A DNA stretch of 64,000 nt from Flavobacterium anhuiense (GTDB taxonomy: Bacteria > Bacteroidota > Bacteroidia > Flavobacteriales > Flavobacteriaceae): NCBI RefSeq assembly GCF_900101855.1, contig NZ_FMVC01000002.1, positions 225,328-289,327 on the forward strand. The letters are read 5' to 3'. This document shows positions 51,742 to 59,455 of this stretch, piece after piece. A model generated the notes under the pieces. The model was not told the origin of the DNA. It saw nothing but the letters and a program-made list of their open reading frames with translations, and searched no databases. Every line of letters starts with the position of its first letter. Position 1 is the first letter of the stretch. A program made the translations under genes and the position numbers.

Positions 51742-52506
51742 ATGTCTGAAAAACATAACGCATCAACGCCAAACCAAGAAGACGACAATCAAAACTGGTA
51801 TTCTTCATGGTTTGATACGCCATATTATCACATTCTTTATAAGGATCGTAATTATCGTGAAGCTCAGATTTTCATGGACAATTTAACGCATTACCTTAAT
51901 TTGCCTGAGAAAGCAAAAGTATTGGATTTAGCGTGCGGAAAAGGCCGTCATTCTATTTATTTAAATCAACTTGGCTATGATGTCTTAGGAGCCGATTTGT
52001 CTGAAAACAGTATTGCCGAGGCCAGCAAAAACAGTAACGAAACACTGCATTTTAAAGTGCACGATATGCGCGAACCTTTTGAAGAAAAGTTCGACGCTAT
52101 TTTTAACCTTTTCACCAGTTTTGGCTATTTTGAAAGCGACGATGATAATCTAACAACCTTAAAGGCAATTAAAGAAAGCCTATCTGAATATGGTTTTGCT
52201 GTTATCGATTTCATGAACGTGGCAAATGTTATTGAAAATCTTGTCCCTGAAGAAGTAAAAACGGTTGACGAAATAGATTTTCATATCAAAAGATATGTTG
52301 AAGACGGACATATTTTTAAAGAAATTGATTTTGAGGACAAAGGCAGAAAATATCATTTTACAGAAAAAGTAAAAGCACTAACTTTGAAAGACTTTCAGGA
52401 TTTAATGGACGAAGCCGGAATTTTCCTGCTGGACATTTTTGGAGACTACAAACTCAAAAAATTCCATAAAACCGAAAGCGAAAGATTAATCATGATTTTT
52501 AAATAA
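51742..52506 (+). CDS. Class I SAM-dependent methyltransferase
   Basis: A 254-residue methyltransferase. VLDLACGKGRHSIYLNQLGYDVLGADLSENSI at about residues 55-85 is the SAM-binding motif I with the acidic end of motif II. FDAIFNLFTSFGYFESDDDNL is motif IV-like. It resembles small-molecule methyltransferases of Methyltransf_25/11 type. The N-terminus is variable and the C-terminal part may bind substrate. The substrate is unknown. It is probably co-transcribed with the ZIP gene, 80 bp downstream, although a repeat lies in between. Confidence 0.75.
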   Translation: MSEKHNASTPNQEDDNQNWYSSWFDTPYYHILYKDRNYREAQIFMDNLTHYLNLPEKAKVLDLACGKGRHSIYLNQLGYDVLGADLSENSIAEASKNSNETLHFKVHDMREPFEEKFDAIFNLFTSFGYFESDDDNLTTLKAIKESLSEYGFAVIDFMNVANVIENLVPEEVKTVDEIDFHIKRYVEDGHIFKEIDFEDKGRKYHFTEKVKALTLKDFQDLMDEAGIFLLDIFGDYKLKKFHKTESERLIMIFK

Positions 52507-52507
52507 A

Positions 52508-52583
52508 TTGGTAAATCGTTTAATTGTTTAACCGTTTAATCGGAAGCAAAAAACGATTAAACGAATCAACGGTTAAACAAATA
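52508..52583. repeat. GTTTAA octamer repeat, inverted
   Basis: Units of the form NNGTTTAA repeat every 8 bp (52511-52540), then the reverse-complement units TTAAACNN follow (52555-52582), with an A-rich centre. The design is the same as in the CTAAG arrays but the unit differs. Confidence 0.65.
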
Positions 52584-52586
52584 TAA

Positions 52587-53255
52587 ATGAACTATTTATT
52601 ACCTTTATTTTCTGTACTTTTAGGATATAGCGCGGCTTTGTTTATAAAACCCGAAAACAAAACCAATTTAAAATTACTGCTGGCTTTCAGCGGCTCTTTT
52701 TTATTGTCTCTAACCGTAATGCACCTTCTTCCAGAAGTTTACGAATCACACAATCATAATATCGGAATCTTTATAATGGTCGGAATTTTGTTCCAGATCG
52801 TGCTCGAATTTTTCTCAAAAGGAGCCGAACACGGACATGTTCATGGACATGCAAAACTGTCTCAGATTCCGTGGCTATTGTTTGCCAGTCTTTGCATTCA
52901 TGCCTTTTTAGAAGGTTTTCCAGTAAGCCATCATCACGGTTTGGCTATAGGAATTGCCATTCATCACCTTCCAATTGCGGTTATTCTAACGACCTTTTTT
53001 ATCAATGCCGATTTAAACAAAAAAGCCATTTTTGCTTTCATGCTGACATTTGCCATCATGACACCGCTAGGAACTGTGGCATCTGAATATTTGCCATTTT
53101 TAAGCAAATATTACACCGAAATAACAGCAATTGTAATTGGTATTTTATTTCACATTTCGTCAACGATTATTTTTGAAAGCAGCGAAGGACATAAATTCAA
53201 TATTGCTAAAGTTTCTATGATCGTTCTCGGAATTCTATTGGCATTCTTTTTATAA
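52587..53255 (+). CDS. ZIP family metal transporter
   Basis: A 222-residue membrane protein of the ZIP family with about seven or eight helices. HLLPEVYESHNHNIG, then a His-rich loop HGHVHGHAKL near residues 82-91 between helices, and HAFLEGFPVSHHHGLAIGIAIHHLPIA carry the conserved metal-binding residues of helices IV and V. It is expected to take up zinc, or another divalent metal, into the cytoplasm. The length is short compared with eukaryotic ZIPs but normal for bacterial ones. Confidence 0.88.
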   Translation: MNYLLPLFSVLLGYSAALFIKPENKTNLKLLLAFSGSFLLSLTVMHLLPEVYESHNHNIGIFIMVGILFQIVLEFFSKGAEHGHVHGHAKLSQIPWLLFASLCIHAFLEGFPVSHHHGLAIGIAIHHLPIAVILTTFFINADLNKKAIFAFMLTFAIMTPLGTVASEYLPFLSKYYTEITAIVIGILFHISSTIIFESSEGHKFNIAKVSMIVLGILLAFFL

Positions 53256-53258
53256 TCT

Positions 53259-53373
53259 GGGCGTGGCACCATCCCGATAAGAGGGCAAATTTACTTTGAG
53301 GTTATTCGCCCTCTTATCGGGACGCTGTCGGGCTATCCGCATTAATTCGGTAATTTGCTCCTATCCCTCACGC
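53259..53373. repeat. Structured 115-bp intergenic repeat-like element
   Basis: The element starts GGGCGTGG, holds a perfect inverted repeat TCCCGATAAGAGGGC (53272-53286) with GCCCTCTTATCGGGA (near 53307-53322) around about 20 nt, and goes on GCTGTCGGGCTATCCGC ... CTCCTATCCCTCACGC. The order GGGCGT / hairpin / TCGGGCTATCCGC / TATCCCTCACGC recalls an intergenic repeat family that I remember from Flavobacterium-type genomes, which is an impression that a genome search must confirm. No open frame is present. Confidence 0.6.
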
Positions 53374-53628
53374 AAAAAAATTATTCATAAGTCAACTCTA
53401 GATTCTAAAATCTCCTAAAACGTGCTGTCCTTAAAGAAATAAAAGCTAAAATTCTATCTATTCTCTCTAACAAATCTAACTTGGTACTTTATCTTTAAAA
53501 AAAACTTTGTGAAAAATATTTTAGCATATGTAACAATGATGGGAATAAAGCGTCTTTATGCTAAAAAAACACAAGAAAAAAATTGATTTTAAATCTCTGA
53601 GACTTTGCAAGATTGAGATAAAATATAT
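53374..53628. other. Remaining spacer before murQ
   Basis: After the repeat there are about 255 bp with no credible gene. A GTG-started 25-codon frame at 53509-53586 is too short and weak. The murQ promoter lies at the end. Confidence 0.5.
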
Positions 53629-53636
53629 TAATTTTG
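53604..53636 (+). promoter_or_regulatory. Predicted promoter of murQ
   Basis: TTTG at 53604-53607 and TAATTTTG at 53629-53636 are 21 nt apart. The murQ ATG is at 53658. Confidence 0.65.
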
Positions 53637-53657
53637 ACGAGTCTAAATAACGATAAA

Positions 53658-54470
53658 ATGACATTTACCAAAACCACTGAACAAGCATCAAAATATGAAC
53701 ATTTAGAGAAAATGTCTGTTCATGAATTGTTATCCAATATAAACCAAGAAGACAAAACTGTGCCTTATGCGGTAGAAAAAGCTTTGCCACAAATCGAAGC
53801 TTTAATTCCTCAGATTGTAGAGAAATTAAAACTCGGAGGCAGATTGTTTTATATTGGTGCAGGGACTTCTGGCCGTCTTGGTGTTGTCGATGCTTCAGAA
53901 TGTCCGCCAACTTTTGGCGTTCCTTTTGATTTAGTAAATGGCATTATTGCAGGCGGTGATACAGCCATAAGACGTGCTGTAGAAAACGCCGAAGACAGTA
54001 CAACAAATGCTTGGATCGATCTTCAAAACCATAATATCAATTCAAACGATGTGGTTATTGGAATCGCTGCTTCTGGAACGACTCCTTATGTAATTAGCGG
54101 TTTAGAATCTTGTAATAAAAACAATATTGTAACAGGATGTATTACTTGTAATGCAGGAAGTCCGTTGGCTTTAACTGCCCAATTCCCAATTGAAGTTGTA
54201 GTCGGACCAGAATTCGTAACAGGAAGCTCTAGAATGAAAGCTGGAACTGCACAAAAATTGGTGCTGAATATGATTTCGACTGCATCTATGATTCAGCTTG
54301 GAAAAGTGAGAGGAAACAAAATGGTTGATATGCAGTTAAGCAATATCAAACTTGTTGATCGAGGCGTTAAGATGATTATGGATGAAATTTCGGTTTCGTA
54401 TGATGAAGCTTCTGAACTATTGAAAAAATATGGCAGCGTGAGAAATGCTGTTGATAATTATAAAAAATAA
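53658..54470 (+). CDS. murQ: N-acetylmuramic acid 6-phosphate etherase
   Basis: A 270-residue SIS-domain lyase that splits D-lactate from MurNAc-6-phosphate, giving GlcNAc-6-phosphate for cell-wall recycling. LFYIGAGTSGRLGVVDASECPPTFG is the SIS signature with the catalytic Glu region, and VVGPEFVTGSSRMKAGTAQKLVLNM is the second conserved block. The start at ATG 53658 is preferred to an earlier in-frame TTG-like start at 53634, which lies on the -7 box. No other recycling genes are adjacent. Confidence 0.94.
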   Translation: MTFTKTTEQASKYEHLEKMSVHELLSNINQEDKTVPYAVEKALPQIEALIPQIVEKLKLGGRLFYIGAGTSGRLGVVDASECPPTFGVPFDLVNGIIAGGDTAIRRAVENAEDSTTNAWIDLQNHNINSNDVVIGIAASGTTPYVISGLESCNKNNIVTGCITCNAGSPLALTAQFPIEVVVGPEFVTGSSRMKAGTAQKLVLNMISTASMIQLGKVRGNKMVDMQLSNIKLVDRGVKMIMDEISVSYDEASELLKKYGSVRNAVDNYKK

Positions 54471-54504
54471 AAGTATTTTGCTTTGTCGTTTAGTTTAATC
54501 GCAA

Positions 54505-54576
54505 TCCCGATAGCTATCGGGAGCTAAAGTTTACGCAAGGTTCGCAAGTTTTTTCAAAGCTTTGCGAACCTTGCGT
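54505..54576. repeat. Palindrome TCCCGATAGCTATCGGGA copy 2 plus GTTCGCAA hairpin
   Basis: The exact palindrome seen at 41465 recurs at 54505-54522. Directly after it, ACGCAAGGTTCGCAA (54533-54547) and TTGCGAACCTTGCGT (54562-54576) form a 15-bp perfect hairpin. Both follow the murQ stop and may act as transcription end signals. Confidence 0.8.
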
Positions 54577-54599
54577 TTTATTAAAGTTTCTAATGTAAA

Positions 54600-54677
54600 A
54601 AAACTTTGCGACCTTTGCGGTTAAACACAAGTCAAACAACTTGAAACTTGACACAAGGAAAACCTGAAACTAAAAAC
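54600..54677. repeat. Repeat remnants before DUF6095 gene
   Basis: ACTTTGCGACCTTTGCGGTTAA (54602-54623) resembles the GCGAAC hairpins, and 54636-54676 has ACTTGAAACTTGAC and ACCTGAAACT units like the array at 3781. Confidence 0.5.
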
Positions 54678-54899
54678 ATGGCAACAAACAAAGAATTACT
54701 AAAAAAAGGAGTGAAATATTTATCAGGTGCTCTGCCTCTTATGTTTCTTGGCCCAACATTGATTTATAATGCTTTTATGAATCAGCATACTAACTGGCAT
54801 TATCTTGTTTTAGGAATCGGAATTGTGGCTTGTCTTTCTTCTATGCTTTTGATCTTTTTCGGATTGAAAATCATTATGAAAGGTATTTTTAATGACTAA
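54678..54899 (+). CDS. DUF6095 family membrane protein
   Basis: A 73-residue protein starting MATNKELLKKGVKYLSGALPL at ATG 54678, with two helices (about residues 12-32 and 42-66). It matches small Flavobacteriia proteins of the DUF6095 family; function unknown. An in-frame ATG at 54648 would add ten residues coded by repeat DNA and was rejected. It ends at a strong palindromic terminator. Confidence 0.68.
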   Translation: MATNKELLKKGVKYLSGALPLMFLGPTLIYNAFMNQHTNWHYLVLGIGIVACLSSMLLIFFGLKIIMKGIFND

Positions 54900-54912
54900 A
54901 TAAGCAATCAAC

Positions 54913-54945
54913 AAACCTAACAGGTTTTGAAAACCTGTTAGGTTT
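54913..54945 (+). terminator. Palindromic terminator-like hairpin
   Basis: AAACCTAACAGGTTTT and AAAACCTGTTAGGTTT are perfectly complementary (54913-54928 with 54930-54945). The realistic stem is 12 bp with a T/A-rich loop. The T run after it is short. Confidence 0.7.
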
Positions 54946-54959
54946 AATATTTATAAAAC

Positions 54960-55532
54960 ATGGAAAGTCTAATTCACATTCAGAAAACATTTGAAAAAGT
55001 TGTTTATATCGATAAACGAATAAACAATCGAGAATTTGAAGATTGTGTGTTTAAAAATTGTGATTTTTCCAACAGCAATTTCAATTCTAATACTTTCCTT
55101 GACTGCGAATTTATTGACTGCAATTTATCTATGACCAGTTTGGCTGGAACGAGCTTAAAAAATGTAACCTTTAAAAACTGTAAACTTCTCGGAATCGCTT
55201 TTAATGAATGTGACGATTTTTTATTTCAAGTATATTTTGAAGATTGTGTTCTGGATTATGCTCTTTTTTCGAATAAAAAAATGCCTAAAACCAAGTTCAT
55301 CAATTCTTCTGTGCGCGAAGTAACTTTTATCGGAACCAATTTAACGAGTTCTGTCTTTGACAATTGCAATCTTGACGGTGCTATTTTTAACGAAACTCAA
55401 CTAGCTGGAGTTAACTTTAAAACCGCATACAATTACAAAATTGATCCTGAGTTTAATCCGATGAAAAAAGCCCAGTTTTCTACTGAAGGAATTGTTGGAT
55501 TATTAGATAAATATGACATTAAAATCATTTGA
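54960..55532 (+). CDS. Pentapeptide repeat protein
   Basis: A 190-residue protein with pentapeptide-type repeats of the form A(D/N)LXX: CVFKNCDFSNSNFNSNTFLDCEF and SVFDNCNLDGAIFNET. Centre residues are Phe, Leu or Cys. Such proteins fold into a right-handed quadrilateral beta helix. Members can mimic DNA and inhibit gyrase, but most have no known role. The gene is followed after 2 bp by the DinB-like gene in another frame. Confidence 0.8.
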   Translation: MESLIHIQKTFEKVVYIDKRINNREFEDCVFKNCDFSNSNFNSNTFLDCEFIDCNLSMTSLAGTSLKNVTFKNCKLLGIAFNECDDFLFQVYFEDCVLDYALFSNKKMPKTKFINSSVREVTFIGTNLTSSVFDNCNLDGAIFNETQLAGVNFKTAYNYKIDPEFNPMKKAQFSTEGIVGLLDKYDIKII

Positions 55533-55534
55533 TT

Positions 55535-56110
55535 ATGAATGAAGATCAATCTTACCTAGAAAGTGTTAAAAAACAATTTTTATATTATAAAATGCTTGGC
55601 GAAAAAGCAATTGACCAACTTGAACCATCACAGCTTTTTGTTTCTTTTAATGACGACACCAACAGTATAGCGACAATTATAAAACATATTTCTGGCAATA
55701 TGCTTTCTCGTTGGACAGATTTTTTAACTTCTGACGGCGAGAAAGAATGGCGAAACCGTGATTCCGAATTTGAAAACGATTTACAATCTAAAGAAGAAGT
55801 TTTGGAAGTTTGGAATAAAGGCTGGAATTGTCTTGAAAATGCTTTGGAAAGCTTAAAACCCGAACAGCTTTCAGATATCATTTACATTAGAAATGAAGGC
55901 CATACGGTTATTGAAGCTATAAATCGTCAATTAGCACATTATCCTTATCATGTCGGACAGATTGTTTTTTATGCTAAACAATTGAAAAACAGCGAATGGA
56001 ATAGCTTATCGATCCCGAAGAATAAATCAGGAAATTATAATGCCGAAAAGTTTGCCAAAGAAAAAGAAATCAAGAACTTTACTGATGATGAATTAAAGAA
56101 ATTGAAATGA
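55535..56110 (+). CDS. DinB superfamily protein (DUF1572-like)
   Basis: A 191-residue four-helix-bundle protein. SIATIIKHISGNMLSRWTDFL with the conserved His, GHTVIEAINRQLAHYPYHVGQIVFYAKQL with two further His residues and a typical C-terminal SIPKNKSGNYN are the DUF1572 pattern. The histidines form a metal site in DinB-like enzymes (thiol transferases). Function here is unknown. The ATG at 55535 was taken; the TTG at 55529 is an alternative. It overlaps the next frame at 56107. Confidence 0.78.
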   Translation: MNEDQSYLESVKKQFLYYKMLGEKAIDQLEPSQLFVSFNDDTNSIATIIKHISGNMLSRWTDFLTSDGEKEWRNRDSEFENDLQSKEEVLEVWNKGWNCLENALESLKPEQLSDIIYIRNEGHTVIEAINRQLAHYPYHVGQIVFYAKQLKNSEWNSLSIPKNKSGNYNAEKFAKEKEIKNFTDDELKKLK

Positions 56111-56139
56111 TAAAAGCTGTAAGCTTAAAGCATAAAAAA

Positions 56140-56511
56140 ATGAAAAAAATACTATTCTTATTACCGATTCTGGCTTTAGTGTCTTGTTATAATACCGAAC
56201 ACAATTGCAAGGATTTTAAAACTGGAAAATTCAAATTTGAAACAGAAGTCAATGGCGTAAAAAAAACAACTTATTTTGAGCGCAAAGAAGATATTGAAAT
56301 CGAAACATTTGAAGGAAAAACAGATACCGCGACCATTCGCTGGGTAAGTGACTGCGAATATGTGCTGCAGAAAAAACATCCAAAAAATATGGCTGAAGAA
56401 AAAGCCATCAGCATGAAGATTCTAACAACTTCTAAAGATTCGTATACTTTTGAATTTGGCTTGGTTGGTTCTGAAGAAAAGCAGCGAGGCACAGTTTATA
56501 AAGTTGATTAA
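56140..56511 (+). CDS. Hypothetical lipoprotein
   Basis: A 123-residue predicted lipoprotein with signal peptide MKKILFLLPILALVSC and lipobox ALVSC. The mature part is a short beta-rich domain, with KFKFETEVNGVKKTTYFERK and RWVSDCEYVLQKKHPK segments. Homologues in flavobacteria are sometimes labelled topoisomerase IV, which nothing here supports. An ATG at 56107 overlapping the previous stop is an alternative start, but it would place 11 extra residues before the signal peptide. Confidence 0.6.
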   Translation: MKKILFLLPILALVSCYNTEHNCKDFKTGKFKFETEVNGVKKTTYFERKEDIEIETFEGKTDTATIRWVSDCEYVLQKKHPKNMAEEKAISMKILTTSKDSYTFEFGLVGSEEKQRGTVYKVD

Positions 56512-56531
56512 ACTTTCGTTATATACTATTT

Positions 56532-56558
56532 AAAGCTCCAAGATTGGAGCTTTTTTTT
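56532..56558 (+). terminator. Intrinsic terminator after lipoprotein gene
   Basis: AAAGCTCCA (56532-56540) pairs with TGGAGCTTT (56545-56553), followed by a long T run. Confidence 0.9.
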
Positions 56559-56579
56559 TAATCTATTTAAAAATGAAAT

Positions 56580-56690
56580 ACAGTGTGGAGCTACTTACGG
56601 AGATCCCTCGTTCCTCGGGATGACAAAACTGTGGAAAAAAACCTTTGTCCCTTTGTCCCTCTGTTTCTTTGCAACTCAAAAAATAAAAAT
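56580..56690. repeat. Repeat-like patch before the cNMP/CBS gene
   Basis: GGAGATCCCTCGTTCCTCGG plus GATGACAAA lies near 56598-56628, then CCTTTGTC/CCTTTGTC/CCTCTGTT/TCTTTGCA units every 8 bp (56642-56676). These look like dispersed repeat fragments. No gene is visible in the 232-bp gap. Confidence 0.5.
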
Positions 56691-56743
56691 GTTTCTTTTA
56701 CATTTCTATTTTAAATAGTACATTAGGACTTTAATCTAACCAA

Positions 56744-58663
56744 ATGAAAAATACCATTTCGCAAAGAGTAGCTGACTTTTTAAAAGGATATCCGCCGTTT
56801 AATTTTTTGCATCAGAGAGATTTAGAAAAACTGTCTGAGCAGATTTCAATTATATATAAAGAAAAAGATGCTGTGATTTTTGCTGAAAATGACAAAACTC
56901 ACGACTCTTTTTATGTGGTTCATAAAGGTGCAGTAGCTTTGAAAAAAAGCACTAAAAATACGGTTTTAGACATGTGTGATGAAGGGGATATTTTTGGACT
57001 TCGTCCGCTTTTGGCACAAGAAAATTATATTATGGAAGCTGTGGCGCATGAAGAAACCATTCTATATGCCATTCCGATTGCCGTTTTTAAACCCTATGCG
57101 CTTGAGAATAGAAATGTTGGTAATTTCCTGATTGAGAGTTATGCTTCGAATACTCGAAATCCGTATTCAGATATCCATAAAGATAAATTATATGGTGATG
57201 ATCAGCTGAATGAAAATTTGCATTCCAGCAATCATTCTTTCGATTTAGCTCCTATCAAATATTCCAAAAAAATCGTAACCTGCAGTCCGTCAACAACTGT
57301 TAAGGACATTGCGAAAATCATGAATAAGAAAAAAGTCGGTGCCATTTTGATTGTAGATGAAATGCTTCCGATTGGTATTTTGACGGATAAAGATCTTCGA
57401 AACAAAATTGTCACTGGAGATTTTCCTATAACGACAACTGCCGAAACAATAATGACAAAACCGGTTATTACGTATCCGAAAAAAATGACGGTTACCGAGG
57501 CGCAAATGGCGATGATGAAAAGCAATATCAGCCATTTATGTTTGACAAAAGACGGGACTGTAAATACAAAAGCAGTTGGAATTTTGTCAAAACACGATGT
57601 TATGGTGGCGCTCGGAAATAATCCAGCCGTTTTAATAAAAGCCTTGAAACGTGCTAAAAAAGTCAAAGAAATAAAGCCAATCCGAAACCGAATTATGCAA
57701 TTGCTACAAGGTTATTTGGATCAAAACATTCCGATGACTCTGATTACCAAAATCATAACTGAATTGAATGAAGCGTGCATAACTCGAGTTATCGAAATTT
57801 GTATCGAAAAAATGAGCAGTCCGCCACCTGTAAAATTTGCTTGGCTGGCACTTGGAAGTCAGGGACGTGGTGAACAGATGCTGCATACGGATCAGGATAA
57901 TGCCATTGTGTACGAAAATGTCAATGAAGTTTTCAGAGATGAAACTAAAATCTATTTCTTAAAATTTGCTGGACTTGTCAATAAAGGTCTTTTTGAAATT
58001 GGTTACGATTATTGTCCTGCCGAAATGATGGCTTCGAATCCAAAATGGTGCATGAGTTTGGATGAATGGAAAAGTCATGTGCGCCATTGGATTACCAATC
58101 CTGGTAAAAATGAAGTCTTATTGTCGTTTATTTTCTTTGATTACAGCTTAACTTACGGAGATAGCGAAGTGGCAAATCAATTGTCCGATTATATTTTTGA
58201 AGATTTAAAAGCAAATCCGATTTTTTATATGCATTTGGTAAGCGGTGCTTTACAAAGTCCTTCTCCAACTGGTTTCTTTAGACAGTTTTTAGTAGAGCAA
58301 GACGGAGCTAACAAGGATAACTTTGACATTAAACGAAGAGCTTTAATGCCTTTAACCGACGCAGCACGTGTTTTAATTTTATCTCATTCGGTAAAAGGAA
58401 TCAGTAATACGGCAGAGCGTTTTGAGAAACTGGCAGAATTGGAACCAAACAATAGAGAGCTATATTTATCATGTTCGTATTCGTTTAAAGCGTTATTAAA
58501 ATTCAGAACGAAACAAGGATTGTTGCATCATGATTCGGGTCAGTTTATCGAATTGGAATCTTTAACCAAAATGGAAAAAATTAAACTGAAACGCACTTTT
58601 AAAACGATTAAAGAACTTCAGGAACTTATTTCAGTACGTTTTAACATCTCAAATCTGGTATAA
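56744..58663 (+). CDS. cNMP-binding/CBS/DUF294 nucleotidyltransferase-like protein
   Basis: A 639-residue cytoplasmic protein with four parts. Residues 10-130 are a cyclic-nucleotide-binding-like domain (FAENDKTHDSFYVVHKGAV). Residues 180-300 hold two CBS motifs (MNKKKVGAILIVDE, GILTDKDLRNKI). Around residue 370, ALGSQGRGEQMLHTDQDNA is the DUF294 nucleotidyltransferase motif, and the last 150 residues are the DUF294_C domain. It may be a signal-controlled nucleotidyl transferase acting on a protein partner. In related bacteria such genes lie near acetyl-CoA synthetase and acetate transport, but none of those genes is visible in this window. The exonuclease gene starts 2 bp later. Confidence 0.88.
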   Translation: MKNTISQRVADFLKGYPPFNFLHQRDLEKLSEQISIIYKEKDAVIFAENDKTHDSFYVVHKGAVALKKSTKNTVLDMCDEGDIFGLRPLLAQENYIMEAVAHEETILYAIPIAVFKPYALENRNVGNFLIESYASNTRNPYSDIHKDKLYGDDQLNENLHSSNHSFDLAPIKYSKKIVTCSPSTTVKDIAKIMNKKKVGAILIVDEMLPIGILTDKDLRNKIVTGDFPITTTAETIMTKPVITYPKKMTVTEAQMAMMKSNISHLCLTKDGTVNTKAVGILSKHDVMVALGNNPAVLIKALKRAKKVKEIKPIRNRIMQLLQGYLDQNIPMTLITKIITELNEACITRVIEICIEKMSSPPPVKFAWLALGSQGRGEQMLHTDQDNAIVYENVNEVFRDETKIYFLKFAGLVNKGLFEIGYDYCPAEMMASNPKWCMSLDEWKSHVRHWITNPGKNEVLLSFIFFDYSLTYGDSEVANQLSDYIFEDLKANPIFYMHLVSGALQSPSPTGFFRQFLVEQDGANKDNFDIKRRALMPLTDAARVLILSHSVKGISNTAERFEKLAELEPNNRELYLSCSYSFKALLKFRTKQGLLHHDSGQFIELESLTKMEKIKLKRTFKTIKELQELISVRFNISNLV

Positions 58664-58665
58664 TA

Positions 58666-59298
58666 ATGAGTTTATTCAATTTTTGGAAGAAAGAAGAAAG
58701 CAATCTATTCCACGAAAATATTACGATCGAAGAAACTCGTTTTGTGGTTTTAGATACCGAAACTACAGGATTTGACTACGATAATGATCGTATTTTGTGT
58801 ATTGGCGCACTGGTTCTTCAAAACGGAATTATTAATGTTCAGGAAAGTTTTGAGGTTTATTTGGAACAAGACCATTATGACAAATCTACCGCTCAGATTC
58901 ATGGTATTTTAAAAGATCTGCTTATTAAACGCCCGACTGAACTAGAAGCTTTAAAGCAGTTTTTAGATTTTTTAGGAGATTCTATAATTATTGCACATCA
59001 TACCATTTTTGATGTTACGATGATCAATAGAGCTTTAGAGCGCAATGGACTTCCGCAATTGCAAAACAAAACTTTAGATACGGCTTATTTGTATAAAAAG
59101 ACTTTGATTCAGTCGCATTTATTTGAACGAAAAGATCATTATACCTTAGATGACTTAGCCGATAAATTTGATATTTCAAAAAAAGATCGTCATACCGCTT
59201 TGGGAGATGCTTATATAACAGCGATTGCTTTTCTTAAGATTGTGAAGAAGTTAAGAGAAAAAAAAGAGGTCAGCTTAAATCAGCTTTTTAAATATTAA
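58666..59298 (+). CDS. DEDDh 3'-5' exonuclease (DnaQ/PolC-like)
   Basis: A 210-residue exonuclease. FVVLDTETTGFD with Asp30 and Glu32, AHHTIFDVTMINRAL with the second Asp, and DRHTALGDAYITAIAF with His and Asp form the DEDDh active site. A short leader SLFNFWKKEESNLF precedes the domain. It is not the polymerase III epsilon subunit by length alone; a stand-alone nuclease is more likely. The 2-bp gap to the DUF294 gene shows co-transcription and probably linked function. Confidence 0.88.
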   Translation: MSLFNFWKKEESNLFHENITIEETRFVVLDTETTGFDYDNDRILCIGALVLQNGIINVQESFEVYLEQDHYDKSTAQIHGILKDLLIKRPTELEALKQFLDFLGDSIIIAHHTIFDVTMINRALERNGLPQLQNKTLDTAYLYKKTLIQSHLFERKDHYTLDDLADKFDISKKDRHTALGDAYITAIAFLKIVKKLREKKEVSLNQLFKY

Positions 59299-59419
59299 TT
59301 TTTTTTTATCAATCTTAAATTTACATTCAAAACCTTCAATTTACCATTTCATAATACAAGACTTAGATTTATTAGCATTAAGAAAAAATTAACATAACGT
59401 GTACTTTGTTTTAGAGAGA

Positions 59420-59427
59420 TAGCTTTG
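59420..59427 (+). promoter_or_regulatory. Predicted -7 box of PhoX-like gene
   Basis: TAGCTTTG is a full TAnnTTTG match, ending 28 nt before the ATG at 59456. A TTTG lies only 11 nt upstream, which is too close for a standard -33. Confidence 0.45.
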
Positions 59428-59455
59428 CCTTAATCAAAAAAATAAAAAACACTTT

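Noticed and set aside
53509..53586. GTG-started 25-codon frame before murQ
   Set aside because: It is short, has no start context and no recognisable content.
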